Source: Musa acuminata AAA Group
Lineage: Eukaryota > Streptophyta > Magnoliopsida > Zingiberales > Musaceae
Direction: 5' to 3'
Assembly (NCBI RefSeq): GCF_036884655.1
Contig: NC_088337.1
Location: 31,215,001-31,279,000, forward strand
Length of the DNA: 64,000 bases
In this document: positions 42,605 to 54,006 of the stretch, one piece after another
Position numbering within the stretch: the first letter of the stretch is position 1
Layout of the letters: every line of letters starts with the position of its first letter
Program-made: the position numbers and the translations under genes
The notes under the pieces: model-generated
The model's input: only the letters and a program-made list of their open reading frames with translations
The model's database searches: none
Told to the model about the DNA's origin: nothing

Positions 42605-44383
42605 TCAAATATCCTGAGCTTTAGATTCCTGCTGTGCCATGTCCGGAAGAGCCGAATTAGGAACAGAGTCAGCCTCCATGGTTGGCATATCAGAATCAGT
42701 CGAACCAACATCGATCTTCTTTGGCTCCTCCTCTTTCCTTCTTGCTTCCCATTTGTTCTTTCTAAGATCAATTACATCTCTCAGCATAAATCTAGTCCGT
42801 GAAGACAGCTTCTGATTGGTCGATAGCTTTGCCATCATGTCAAAATATGCATCCACATGCTCCTTGGCCTTGGGGTGGTCTATCGTCTTCCCAATCACAC
42901 CCAGCAATCTGCACAATGCTTGGACATCTTCCTCCGCAGGATTCTGATGCTGCCCCAGCAACTTGTTGATGCACTCATGCATGATTCTCTCGGTCAACAT
43001 CTTCTTTTTGTACAATTCCCCGAGCAACCGAACATTACCTTCAACTTTGTTTGTTTCATGCTGTTCTCTCTCCCCTCTTTCAAAGTCCTCTTGACATTTG
43101 TTCAGAAGAAGTCTTTTGAAGGTAATACGTTCATCCATTTCGTTGAAATGAGGCAGCACGCCGGCGAGACGAGAACAGAGACCAGCATACATTTCACACA
43201 AGGCTGGTTCCATCGAGGCTCTGTCAAAGATCTGAGAGACGAAGCCAGTAAGAGTGACCGCATTGTCGATGTTGATCTCCTCAACCTGCACAAAGAGTTC
43301 TTCAAAATTTCGAGGTGTCAGTTTCTCGAGGATGGCTCTTAGTCGTCTTTGCTTTGCCTCTTCGTCATCGGTCATTCCGCCTACTTCATACTTCATCTCA
43401 GCTTTGTGCTTGACCTGCCAACGCGTTCGAGGGACACCAGGCGAATGTCGCCGCCACGCCGTGCATTTTCCACCATCCATAGTGCCGACCATGCGACGGC
43501 GCGCCCAAGGAACACCTGATGGCTCCTTGATCCTTGTATTCTGCCATTTGTTCTTTCTAAGATCAATCGCATCTCTCAGCTTGAATCGAACTCGCGACGA
43601 CGACAACTTCTGATTTGTTGATAAGGCTGTCATCGTATCAAAATATGCATCCATATGCTCCTTTGCTTTCGGGCGGTCGATCGTCTCACCTATGGTACTC
43701 ATCAACACACACAATGCTTCAGCATCTTCCTCGTCGGGATCACGATGCTGCCCCAACAGCTTCTTGATGCACTCATGCATGATTCTCTCAGTCAGCATCC
43801 TCTGTTTGTACAATTCCCCGATCAACCGAACATTACCAAGTCTACGCATGCGAGCAAGAAGCCTCCTCTCTTCCTTTTCCGCCTCAGACTGCTGCATCTC
43901 AACTTTGTGACCTTCGGCTTCTTCCCGCTCCCTTCTTTCGAATTCCTCTTGGCATTTGTTCACGAGCAGCCTCTTAAACGTAATCCCTTCGCTAAACCTA
44001 GGTAGTACATCAGCAAGATGAAGGCAGAAGGTGGCATACACTTCACAAAAGGTTGGTTCCATCAGAGCTTTGTTAAAGATCTGTGAGACGGCACCGGTAA
44101 GAGTGAGTGCGTTGTCGATGTTAACACCTCTGATCTGGGCAAAGAGTCTTCTAAAATTTTGAGGTGTCAATTTGTTAAGGATGGCTCTCACTCGCCTTTG
44201 TATCGCCTCTTCCTTATCAGCAATTTTGCCGACTTCATACTTGTTCTCGGCTTTGTGCATGACCTGCCAAGGTGTTTGGGGAGAGGGAGAGGGAGAGGGC
44301 AATAAACCTTGTTGCGAACCAGTTTCACGCCCCGACCAGTCCGCATCAGGACTACCCTGCGCCATGCATTTTTCATCATCCAT
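42605..44383 (-). CDS. Intronless protein with two tandem MIF4G domains (eIF4G-like)
   Basis: A 592-codon frame without introns. Two MIF4G domains of the eIF4G type lie at about 60-285 and 345-560: ILNKLTPQNFRRL and ILEKLTPRNFEEL; ITFKRLLVNKCQEEFE and ITFKRLLLNKCQEDFE; NVRLIGELYKQRMLTERIMH and NVRLLGELYKKKMLTERIMH; DLRKNKW in both. The leader is repeated too (MDDEKCMA at 1, MDGGKCTA at 302), so a whole gene unit was duplicated in frame. The second copy lacks about 20 residues of the charged linker. MIF4G in eIF4G binds eIF4A and eIF3 to recruit mRNA for translation. There is no eIF4E-binding region or MA3 domain, so this is a derived, possibly retrocopied, relative. A CTGTAG at 44439-44444 may be a 5' UTR intron acceptor. 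Confidence 0.85.
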   Translation of the reverse strand: MDDEKCMAQGSPDADWSGRETGSQQGLLPSPSPSPQTPWQVMHKAENKYEVGKIADKEEAIQRRVRAILNKLTPQNFRRLFAQIRGVNIDNALTLTGAVSQIFNKALMEPTFCEVYATFCLHLADVLPRFSEGITFKRLLVNKCQEEFERREREEAEGHKVEMQQSEAEKEERRLLARMRRLGNVRLIGELYKQRMLTERIMHECIKKLLGQHRDPDEEDAEALCVLMSTIGETIDRPKAKEHMDAYFDTMTALSTNQKLSSSRVRFKLRDAIDLRKNKWQNTRIKEPSGVPWARRRMVGTMDGGKCTAWRRHSPGVPRTRWQVKHKAEMKYEVGGMTDDEEAKQRRLRAILEKLTPRNFEELFVQVEEINIDNAVTLTGFVSQIFDRASMEPALCEMYAGLCSRLAGVLPHFNEMDERITFKRLLLNKCQEDFERGEREQHETNKVEGNVRLLGELYKKKMLTERIMHECINKLLGQHQNPAEEDVQALCRLLGVIGKTIDHPKAKEHVDAYFDMMAKLSTNQKLSSRTRFMLRDVIDLRKNKWEARRKEEEPKKIDVGSTDSDMPTMEADSVPNSALPDMAQQESKAQDI

Positions 44384-45345
44384 GGTGCACTACTTGCTTC
44401 AGAACTCGCGATTGTAGGATCGACCCTGATCGCTTGAAGCTACAGAGACAGACGTCAAAAACTCCATCTTTGTTGAAACCATTCGATCCGAATCAATGAA
44501 ACACACCGACCCCATACAAAAAAAACAGAGAAAAGATGGCACCTTCGCTTCGTTAACAACGAGGGAAGCAGCACCGAGGAAGAAGAAGAAACATCATGGA
44601 AGCTGGTCGGATTTGCCTGCCTAATCGACGACTGGGTCACATCTGATAGAAGAAGAAGAGACCAAGACGCGAACGAACAAAGAAGAAGAAACCATCGACC
44701 TTCGCCAGATCAAGCTTCAACCTTGCCCACGGATTCCGCAGGCGATCGGAGAAGAAATTTCTTTGTCAGTGAGGGGCAATCAGAGAGTGAAGAGGCATCC
44801 GATCGCTCATCTAAGAGCTCAAAGGGGGCGATTCCCCATGGTGGGATGTCGCGACCAGAGCGAGGGTGATCAACAGCGCTACACGAGAGAAAGAGGAAAG
44901 GTGGGCGTCGAGATACTTATCGGTGAAAGCAAGCGATCAGGGTTTTCTTGCACCGCAAGGAAAGGAGAGGACGAAGGTTACAGTATGATAGACCGATGCA
45001 TGACATGCGCCATGCAGCAGTACATGACGACACACGAGTCCACCAGGAACAGTACAAATACCCGTTCCTTCACAAAACCTATCATCTTTGTTGGATCTCA
45101 ACTTGGATTTCTTGGCCATGAGCATGAAGAGCATGTGAATCACGCGTTGTATCATTTCTTCTTCGATTGCTGTCTTGTCTGTTTACAGATAGTCATACCA
45201 TCCTGACTTCCATTTTAGTATAAAGCTGAAGAACAAGGCCTTGTTCTTCCCTATAGTCTCAACACTAACATGCAAGAGAAGGAAGTAGATGCCTTGTATA
45301 ATAGAAAATTAATGTGTGTATATACATATGTATGTGTACATATAT

Positions 45346-45380
<35 letters not shown>

Positions 45381-45576
45381 CTTCTTGAACATTGGGCCAG
45401 GCTTGGCAGAGAATGTAAAGCCCGGCACTGTGCAATACAGTTAAGCCCATATTAGATTACATACATGTAGCTATTGACAATGATGCCGTCAACTCTGAGC
45501 TTTATGCACAGCATTTGGCCATATAATTAATATGCTCTCAATTATTGGTCACTATAGTCCAGCCCTTTACAACTAG

Positions 45577-45611
<35 letters not shown>

Positions 45612-46100
45612 GACATGGTGGGTGACTACATAATCTGAAGACCCACGCTCTGTCCCCACTCCACTGAACCAAGGCGGCAGTCCTCGGTCCCCGCCGCATG
45701 GGATTCTGCGTTCTCCTTGCGCAAGGATGATGAGAGACAGAGGACACCAGCTGAAGAGCTACCGATCTCCCCTCACATAGTCACACGGAGCTTTTCCTGC
45801 ACCCTAAAGAACGAGTTGCCTCGACGAACGGGAGGTGTTGGCGATTAACGTAAGTCATTGCGTAACTCGGGCTGATTTCTTTTATTCCAGAAGAAAAAGA
45901 AAAGGGAAAAAGAAAGGGAAAAGAGTTCCTCTCATAGTCTCTCTCTCCAAAAAAGAAAGAAGAATCACGTTCTTCTGCGGATTTCTGAGCCACCTGCCCA
46001 TATGGTTCCGCTATGCTTCAGTGGTTTTGCCTACGCACAGCGCTCGCTGTTGCTTTTCTTCCTTCAATGCAGCGTGTCGTGTGGTGTATATGGTTGGTTC
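44384..46100. other. Intergenic region with microsatellites
   Basis: 44384-44760 is probably leader of the MIF4G gene. I see no supported gene between 44760 and 46100. There is an (AT)/(GTAT)-rich stretch at about 45312-45380 and a (GA)n tract at about 45577-45608. The last 300 bp are 3' flank of the FLZ gene. Confidence 0.55.
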
Positions 46101-46601
46101 TCAACCTGCAGCCACAACGGTGCCGGTCCTTGCGTGGGCCTCGTGAGACTTTGAGGGGCTGGTGGCCGCGCCGGCCTTGTTCGAGTCCGTCGAGGAGGAA
46201 GCTTTGAGAGAGTGCTTCCTGCTCTGCTCCGTCCCCTCGTCCATCTCGATCTGCACCAGCCGGCATTCCTCGCTGCAGAACGGCGTGTCCCCTCTGCATG
46301 CGACCCCCGCGACGTCAGTACCCATCAGTGGATAGAAAGAAGACAAAGAAGAAGCTAATTACCTGTACATGAAGATGTCGCGGTTTCCGGCGAGGGGCTT
46401 GCGGCAGAGGAAGCACGAGTCCAAGAAGTGGTGCGGTGGGCCGTCGACGTCGACACAAAAGAACCTGTACGTGGGCGTCCGAGGCCTCGCCACTCCTCCG
46501 GCGGAACCGTGGGGGGAGGGCGGCGTCGGGTGGGCGTAGGGAGGACCCCATCCGGCCTCCAGATCAGAAGAAGAAGAATACAAGATGGAAAAGGGCTCCA
46601 T
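46101..46601 (-). CDS. FLZ-type (FCS-like, DUF581) zinc finger protein
   Basis: Two exons, 46363-46601 and 46101-46293, give 143 residues. The FLZ domain spans the intron: FLDSCFLCRKPLAGNRDIFM in exon 1 and RGDTPFCSEECRLVQIEMDE in exon 2. It holds the C-x2-C and FCS-x2-C zinc ligands. Plant FLZ proteins are small adaptors that bind the SnRK1 kinase in energy and stress signalling. The C-terminus is Ser/Ala/Lys-rich and disordered. The start at 46601 (MEPFSILYSSSSDLE) is the first ATG of the frame. A (CT)n/(CCT)n tract sits about 160-240 bp upstream. Confidence 0.92.
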
Positions 46602-46758
46602 GCGGATGAGGACTGAGGAGGAGGAGGAGGAGACCTCTCTTTCGTTTCTTCTTTCCGTGCTTGTCGTCGTAATTGGGTGCGTTCCTCGCTTTGTATTCTC
46701 GATGGACGGTGGAAGCAGGGAGTGGCGTGGAGAGGTCGGGGGTGGCGTCAGAGGTTAT

Positions 46759-46761
<3 letters not shown>

Positions 46762-46816
<55 letters not shown>

Positions 46817-46842
46817 GAGGAGGAGGAGGAGGAGGAGGAGGA
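46762..46842. repeat. (GA)n-(GGA)n compound microsatellite
   Basis: (GA)n at 46762-46812 runs straight into (GGA)n at 46813-46842. It lies upstream of the FLZ start codon, in its promoter or leader (as CT/CCT on the transcribed sense). Confidence 0.95.
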
Positions 46843-47152
46843 AAGGCAATACAAATGCCAATAATAGTTGTGATTGAGAGAGAGTCAATCTTCGAACAAT
46901 TAAGCTAATTGAGTTAGTTTTTCGACATATTGGCTTTCATTTTTGCTTTTAACGTTATAAATATAAAAAACTGATGCTCTAAACGCCAACACTTTCTTTA
47001 AGATTCGGACCTACAATGCCGCAATAATTGCAGGTAGCAAGATTAATAGATGCATGAGTGGAGCGACGACAGATCGGGAGGCACCAATCAATGATTTGTT
47101 CCCTTTCATCATTATGCGTCTTTGTTCATCTCAAAGCCCTTTTTTCTTTCTC

Positions 47153-47184
<32 letters not shown>

Positions 47185-48641
47185 ATTGAATTCTCAGATG
47201 GGGCTCACGAGATTGATTGCGGGGATAGGTGTGGCTGGGGACCACCCACAATGGCATGTGACACGGGCGCCCGCACGAAACACGATGAGCTGTTCGCGTC
47301 GTTAATTATTTGGTCGATCGATTAGAAGGCTTGGGCCCCACCCCGGCCCCACTCGCTCGAGGCCACGACGCACGTAAGCAAGACCGACCGACCGACCGAG
47401 CAAGCCCCTCCCTGTTTCGGGACGGTTGGGCCCACCTTAAGTTAATATAAAGAGGGAATTCTCGAGAAAAGTTTTTTTTTGTTTTTGTGAAAAGTAACTC
47501 CCATTTTTAGATTATTTTAATCGTGTACCTTTTTTTTTCCGCATACCCTCAGTCATCTATTTTATTTCTCTTTATGATTTTTTTTATATTATATTTTTAA
47601 TATTTTTAATAATATTAGGAAAATATTATAAATGAGGAAAATAAGAGAAAAGAAACTTGTGGTGAGAAGCCAAATCGAAGACGCACAAGTGGCATTGTAG
47701 CCATCGCGGATACGACCTCCTCGACAGCTGACTCACGCGTGCAAGAGCAGGTTTGCACGCGTGGGTCCCCTCGACCGCAGACATACATACCATCTCTCTC
47801 TCCTTTTTCGTCTTCCTTGTGAGATACACTCACTGCACTTGTTAACCTAATACTGTGAAAAAGGAAGGGAGACATGGTTGGCCATGGCGCTGCAGACAGT
47901 GGGTCGCTTGGTACAGAAGAATCAAATGCGAAGAGTTTAATGGCTCGAGTGGGGGAGAGCACATGGAGTTTGCTTCGACAGCAAGTGATCCTTGGCAACA
48001 ATTAATTTCCTGCACATATCACTACTGCTCCTGAGATGGCTCTCCTGTGCACGCAGTACTGTACTATTGCTCAGGACCGAGGAGGAGGACGGTCACAAGC
48101 TGTGTGGCATCCAAGTGCGTTTTCTGTGGACAGGACAATGATCCGTGGAGTTTCCATCGCACGAAGGTCCCAAACTTGGGTGCAGGTTCACCGGTCCATT
48201 TCGGATGACATGGTTACAGCTCACGGATGACGAGCTTTGTCTACACACAGTGTAAATGCCATGATGTGGTCTTTGAAATGGCTGCCTAGAGAAGAACCAA
48301 CCTGAAATGGAGTTGATGAAGGTATATGATTTTTCTTTGAACGAAGGAATCATGGCAAGGAGTTGTTCTTGTCATCTAAACTAGCACCTTGTGATGTTTG
48401 AATCTGTATGGTGGAGCACAATCACTTTCTATTTCTCCTGTACATTCTCCTTTCTTTCATATCATACATATCATGTCATTTTCTGACAGCCCAGACTGGT
48501 TTTATGATCTGATCACAAGATGGCCCCCACACTGCTCCCAGGCATTGATTCCTCTTTGTAAGTCACATAATGGGCTGATGCTCTGAGCATTACTTTTTCA
48601 TTTTTCATCATGTCATTTATCTTTTTGGAGTCAAAATTGAA

Positions 48642-48642
<1 letters not shown>

Positions 48643-48719
<77 letters not shown>
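48643..48719. repeat. (TA)n microsatellite
   Basis: Uninterrupted TA run of about 77 bp in the gene-poor interval. Confidence 0.95.
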
Positions 48720-48721
<2 letters not shown>

Positions 48722-48926
48722 GTTGGCTTACAGGTTCATGAATATGAGATACATTAACCATGTTATGTGTGCATATTATGTAAAGGAAAAGCTTGTCCTA
48801 TTAGTTGGTGATATCATATTTCTCTAATTTAGGGTGTCATATGTACATATAGGGCCCATGTCAGAGAGAATGCACAATGGAAAGGATGGATGGAGGTGAG
48901 GTGGGAGGATGGTTATGATGGTGTTG

Positions 48927-48940
48927 AAATAAATAAATAA

Positions 48941-48980
<40 letters not shown>

Positions 48981-49068
48981 TAAAACCATAGTTAGATGAT
49001 GAAGATGAGATTTAAATCTAGATTTTTATAATAAATTATTAAAGTCTATACCAACTAAGCTAATAGAT
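48927..49068 (-). repeat. Possible tRNA-derived SINE
   Basis: On the minus strand, TAGCTTAGTTGGTATAG looks like a pol III A box (D-arm). About 30 nt later GATTTAAATC resembles a weakened B box (T-arm). The strand then runs into TTTAAATATT, (AT)n and (ATTT)n, like a SINE body and tail. No clean cloverleaf and no target duplication were found, so it could also be a decayed tRNA gene or chance. Confidence 0.35.
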
Positions 49069-51684
49069 ATATTTGTGGATAAAAATATTCAGTGCATGAC
49101 GCATGGGATTCAGTAAGATGGATAATAAAATTCCTAGTGTAGATCACATAGTTATTGCTGATGTATATACTATTTAAAACCATGATGTGGGATTAATGTT
49201 AAAAATATAATGAAAGCAATTGGAAGCTTAGTTGTCAAAGTTCTAAGTTGAATCAAACATCAATTTCTTAATGATTTAGTTTTAGATATCAAATTAATTA
49301 ACTTTAATTCATAAAAGTATATTTGGTGAAAGAGAGACATATAATGAATTTGACTTGCAACTTAATAGTCTAAGATTCTGATATATCTGTTGTAAGACTA
49401 ATCTTGACTGACTTATAAATTTCCAACAATAACATCAACCTTTTTTCTTATTTTTTATTCACTTTGTTTATTTCTTTGACATAGAGATGCACACAGACAT
49501 TTAATGAGAATAAAACAATAAATTAGGTCGTTGTTTTCATTCATCAATCATGAAATTTAAAGCCCATTGAGAATTCAAAGGCACATGTCTTTAGATTGGC
49601 ATTATTTAATTGACTTGAATGATAATGACTTTTGTAGAGATTTCTAAGGTCATAATCCACTAAAAAGAAATCACACAAAAAAAAGAAAGAAAAATAAGGT
49701 CTCATCAAGGCAATCTCCATCATAGTGCCAAATTCTATAAGGCCCAGCCAAGTTTCCAGACCTCTTACATCATCAAACTATTACTTAACTGATCCTTGTA
49801 AGCATTTTCTAGTTTCATCAACATAATAAAATGCAATGAATTGCATACAAAATGTTATACACACCTTCATGTATTATATTTTGCAAGTAGTAAGTCAAGC
49901 TGGTTGGATGTATGAACTTTATGTGGAAACACTCTTGCTTGTTTGTGATCACATAATCCATCCCATATAGATCTATGAATTATATACAAGCAAAAAGAGA
50001 AAAACTAAAATGTCTTGGAGGGCATGTGAGAGAGGACATAATTTTTCTGGGAGGAGAAGACATTCAACAAAGCTGTGTAGAAACTGCAAGGCATCTGAAA
50101 CTTGCAGTAATTGAGCAGCCAAAAAGAAAAACCCAGCAAACATTAAACACTGCAAAGCTGAATAGATACTATTTGCTATCTTGGAAATGTCCACACTGCT
50201 AATCCATTGGCTTCTTCCCATCACAAACAGGCAAGCCAGCAGTGCAACTTAGACAATGGATGGCCCAGTGCTAAGGAAGGAGATCATCACCTCCCCATAT
50301 AACACTATTTGCTCCCAATCTCATGGTTTCACATCTCTTTCAATAGTCTCTCAAAGACATCATCATCTTTAAGAGGATGCAGGTGTTCTAATATTTCCTT
50401 TTGTTTTCCTCTCAGAAAACTAATATGAGAAAACTTGCTTCAGCTGCATCATTTCCTTTGAGAAATCTTCTGAGGAATCCTTTCTTTAGGATGAATTATC
50501 TCAAATGTTGTCAAGTATCATGACACCAATTATTCTCATCTACCTACCAAAACTCAGAATCATCTAATCCTGGACCCAGTACTCCTCTCACAAAATGAAC
50601 CTGAACAGGGATGAAAGTGAAGCCTCATCCCTGCATTGATTACATGGGCACCTTCATGACCACACACGGAGGAGAAATCATGACCCATCGTTAAAAATGG
50701 TTCTTGGTTGCAGAAAGCACGCAGGGAGTATTTGGATGCAAGAACCGATGGGCTAATTTATCTGCGGCGATCAGCCCCAGCATTCCTCCCTCCCCACTTT
50801 CGAGAAAGGCTCCAATATGTTGTCGATGCAGATTGCAGTACTGCCCCTTCTTTTGCTCACCGACAAGACACCGTACGGAGCTATCAGGCATCGCTCATGC
50901 GCTGCTCCTCGTCTCTCTTTCCCTCTCCGCGAGATTCCCACTGCCCGTGGTCTAAAGCATAAACACAAACAGGTGGTGAGCGTCACGTGACGGTCATGCG
51001 CATCTTTTGCAGCAAGAGGAATGTGATTACTCGGTCACTCCCAACAATCGAGTTGGGATCATAGAGCTGACACGAGAGAAGCATATGCACTTACAAGTAC
51101 ACAACGCAGGCAGCAGGTTCTTCCCAAGTTTGGGGGAGAATTAGTGAGAACAACGTCGGTTTGTCTTCTGTGGAAGAAGGTCTAATACGAATGCTTTCAT
51201 GTGCCTCTCTGCAAACAGATGCGAGAAGAAGGACGACACAGTTTCCTCCCTAAAGAGGCATATAGCCATTAAGTATGTTTCTGAGGACACACATGAAATG
51301 TCAACCTGCAGGGAAAAAGAAATGACGAGTAGATTCTCCAATTGACTTGGACTCGCATCATTCATAACCAAAGCTAAAGCTTATCAGCTTGGTGTGTAGC
51401 TCCCTAACTTAACGGACACTCCATCCATCCGAGCATCCCACATGTACATGAAGAGCCTGTGTGAAGCTTCCAATGGAAACCGACGGAACTACTAATATTG
51501 GTGGACCGAAAAGGAAGCAACCTATTCTTTCTTTTTACGTTGGTTCTATATATGATATTATTATATACGTTATCTTTTTTTACGTGGATAATGGAAATTT
51601 TAATTAACATATATGGTGAATCGAAGGGAAAGTGAGGCAAAGCGAACGCAAAACAGCCGAGCGTCTCATCCAAACTCCACACCA

Positions 51685-51692
51685 TATTATAA
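51685..51692 (+). promoter_or_regulatory. TATA-like box of the ATL gene
   Basis: TATTATAA in ACCATATTATAACACG, about 41 bp before the ATG at 51733. It argues that the start is 51733 and not the ATG upstream at 51613. Confidence 0.4.
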
Positions 51693-51732
51693 CACGCCCG
51701 CAAAGCCACGTCTCCGCACCGCCTTCACCCAA

Positions 51733-52872
51733 ATGGCATCTCCGCCACCACCTCTGAGGCCTACGCCTCCGCCTTCGCCTTCACTGAGGCCCCTCAAACA
51801 CTTGCCTCCGACACTCCCTCGCGGCTCTACCACCACCACCACCTCGTCGTCCTTCTCCTCCTCCTCCTCGGTATCCCTCAGTCCCAGCCTCCTCATCATC
51901 TCCGCCATCATCGCCTTCGTCTTCGTCGCGTCCGCCTCTATCCACCTACTCCTACGCTTTCTCTCCTCCCGCCGCCGGTCCTCCTCCGTCTCTGCCGCGC
52001 CACCGGCGCCGCCGCTCCTCCAGCTCCGCCGCCCCGACTCCTCTTTTTCCTCGTCCTCAGCTGCTGCGACCGCAGCCGCCTCCAACTCCGGCCTCTCCGA
52101 CCAGGACAAGAAGGCGCTCATTGACGCCCTCCCGTTGTTCTCCCTCGCCTCTTCCCTCGCTGCCGTCCCCAAGTCGTCGTTGGACTGCGCCGTCTGCCTC
52201 TACCCCTTCCGCCCGCACGACGAGCTCCGCCTCCTCCCCGCCTGCCGCCATGCCTTTCACTCCCGATGCGTGGACCCCTGGCTCCGCTCGACTCCTTCTT
52301 GCCCTCTCTGCCGTGCCTCCATCGCCCTCCGAGCGGCACCGCTACCTTCGCCGCCGACGGCGGCACCTCCGACGGTCGCCTCTCACGGGGACCCCTCCCG
52401 GTCCGGCAGCTTTCGGGTGGAGATCGGCAGCGTCAGCCGGAGAAGTACGCCACCGGAATCGGAACCGGTCGTGAACGCTCTGCCTCATCTGAGGACGTAC
52501 TCCTTGGGGTCATCGTTCGAGTACGTGATCGACGAGGAGGTGGAGGCGGTGGTGGCGCGGATCCGGAGGACGACGGAGAAGGAGGAGAAACGAGACGCGG
52601 TGGCCGAACCAGCCGCCGTAATCGTAGCTGGGCCTGCGCCGTCGGTGGCGGACGTGGCGGGTGGTGGAGGGAGGGGATGGCTACGGGAGTACGCGGACCG
52701 GCTCGCCTCGTCGGCGTCGTCCTCCTTCTCATCGTTCCGGTTCTCCGGCAGGTGGAGCCACGACGGCGGCGGCGGGCCAGCGCGGTACTCGTACGACTTG
52801 GAGGGGAGCGCGCGGCGGGAGGCGGAGGACGGCGGTTACTACGGCTTCTACAGGTGGCTGATAGGGGCATAA
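51733..52872 (+). CDS. ATL-type RING-H2 finger E3 ubiquitin ligase
   Basis: A single exon of 379 residues with very high GC, as is usual for ATL genes. A Pro/Ser-rich N-terminus is followed by one membrane segment (SLLIISAIIAFVFVASASIH), then a basic and Ser-rich stretch with the GLSDQDKKALIDALPLFS motif (ATL GLD region). The RING-H2 finger comes next: CAVCLYPFRPHDELRLLP, CRHAFHSRCVDPWL, CPLCR, with spacing C-x2-C-x14-C-x-H-x2-H-x2-C-x10-C-x2-C and the E2-contact Pro/Trp. The C-terminal half is Gly/Ser-rich and ends GYYGFYRWLIGA. ATL proteins ubiquitinate targets at membranes in defence and stress responses. The frame reaches an earlier ATG at 51613, but a TATA-like block at 51685 and the low-complexity extra 40 residues favour 51733. 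Confidence 0.92.
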   Translation: MASPPPPLRPTPPPSPSLRPLKHLPPTLPRGSTTTTTSSSFSSSSSVSLSPSLLIISAIIAFVFVASASIHLLLRFLSSRRRSSSVSAAPPAPPLLQLRRPDSSFSSSSAAATAAASNSGLSDQDKKALIDALPLFSLASSLAAVPKSSLDCAVCLYPFRPHDELRLLPACRHAFHSRCVDPWLRSTPSCPLCRASIALRAAPLPSPPTAAPPTVASHGDPSRSGSFRVEIGSVSRRSTPPESEPVVNALPHLRTYSLGSSFEYVIDEEVEAVVARIRRTTEKEEKRDAVAEPAAVIVAGPAPSVADVAGGGGRGWLREYADRLASSASSSFSSFRFSGRWSHDGGGGPARYSYDLEGSARREAEDGGYYGFYRWLIGA

Positions 52873-54006
52873 CCGTCACAGCACGCACTTCCCCTCTCCG
52901 TTAAGCCGCCACGGAAGCTTCTTTCGGACAATTCCCGGTGACCAAAATCGCCACATCATTCCTCAGGAACTACGAAGCCGCCCCCGTTGGGCTGCGCGAA
53001 ATCGGACGGCCCAGAAGCCCGCAATTGCAAAGAAGCTTCATGCGATCGCAGCGGTGGTCCCCAGCAGTTAGGTGGGTGGGGGGTACCCCTCTTGGTTGTA
53101 GCTTTGTACTCTTTTGTCTTGTTTTGCGATGGGATAATGTACGAGTGGAGTTAATGGGCTTCGGATCCGAAGGGAGGAATCGGATCACATCAATTGAACC
53201 CGTTATGACACCACCTGTACCGCAGCGTTTTAATGCACTCGTTGATGTCGCATGATTCCCCTCTTCTTATAACTTCCCAACCAACGCACGCCTCTATTTC
53301 GATCGACTGCTGCGGACGTTACAATGCTTTGGGTTCCCAAGAAGATCCGGCCCGTCCTTGGCATCTCCTATGTGTCTGTGTGGGGGCGCCCTTCTCGGGT
53401 AAGTAAACAATGAACACTATGGAGGACGTAGAAGAATGATATGAAGTTACCCGCTCAAAATATACCACGATGAGCATTACATCTTTGTCCACCAGGACAG
53501 GATATGCACATCTAAGCTACGGCTGGCTGAGCTAATCGCAGACCACAAACCTGGGGGATTTGAGACCGAGCGCTTCACGCCACTGCACAGTCTACTACAC
53601 CAAATCTACCGTGACATCAGTGTTGGGGTACGCCACCGGTTTTGGTGACGACTGCGCGGATCAACAGACGCATGGGCGTGAGATGGCACTGACGAGGACA
53701 CTCGACGTATCACGGAAACATCGTCACCGGTCCAAAGTGACGCGGATACTGCAATATTTGGGCGGCGACTTGTCTGAGCTGGGCTGACCAAGGCTTTCAT
53801 CCCACAAATTTAAACCGGCGCGCGATCGAGCAATGATGGTCGAATCAAACCGGTCCCGCTCGGACCCCAACTCGACGGCGTTATCGCCTCGTGTACACCG
53901 TGGCAGCGGCCATCGTAATGGATCTCGTCTCACGTGACGCTCACGTTGCTATCGTTTTTATACCGGCAAGAAAGGGGATTCCGAAACCTCATTCTTATCC
54001 TCGGCC
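52873..54006. other. Intergenic region between ATL and chaperonin genes
   Basis: No gene seen. Mixed base composition with short frames only. The last part, from about 53950 (TTTTTATACC), is probably the core promoter of the chaperonin gene. Confidence 0.6.

Larger units (their letters stand above)
46900..51612. other. Gene-poor intergenic region
   Basis: 4.7 kb without a supportable gene; the short open frames lack family resemblance or splice context. It holds (AT)n at 47157-47184 and 48643-48719, an (AAAT)n-(AT)n tail with a tRNA-like segment at 48927-49068, and AT-rich DNA from 49070 to 50000. From 50700 on, base composition is mixed. Confidence 0.55.

Noticed and set aside
44763..45206. 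Plus-strand frame of 147 codons between the MIF4G and FLZ genes
   Set aside because: No recognisable motif, no splice context and composition like leader DNA; not enough to call a gene.
51687..52172. Minus-strand frame opposite the ATL gene
   Set aside because: GC-rich third positions open shadow frames on both strands; only the plus frame has RING and membrane motifs.
52266..52904. Second plus-strand frame overlapping the ATL gene
   Set aside because: Low-complexity Arg/Gly shadow of the ATL coding sequence with no domain.
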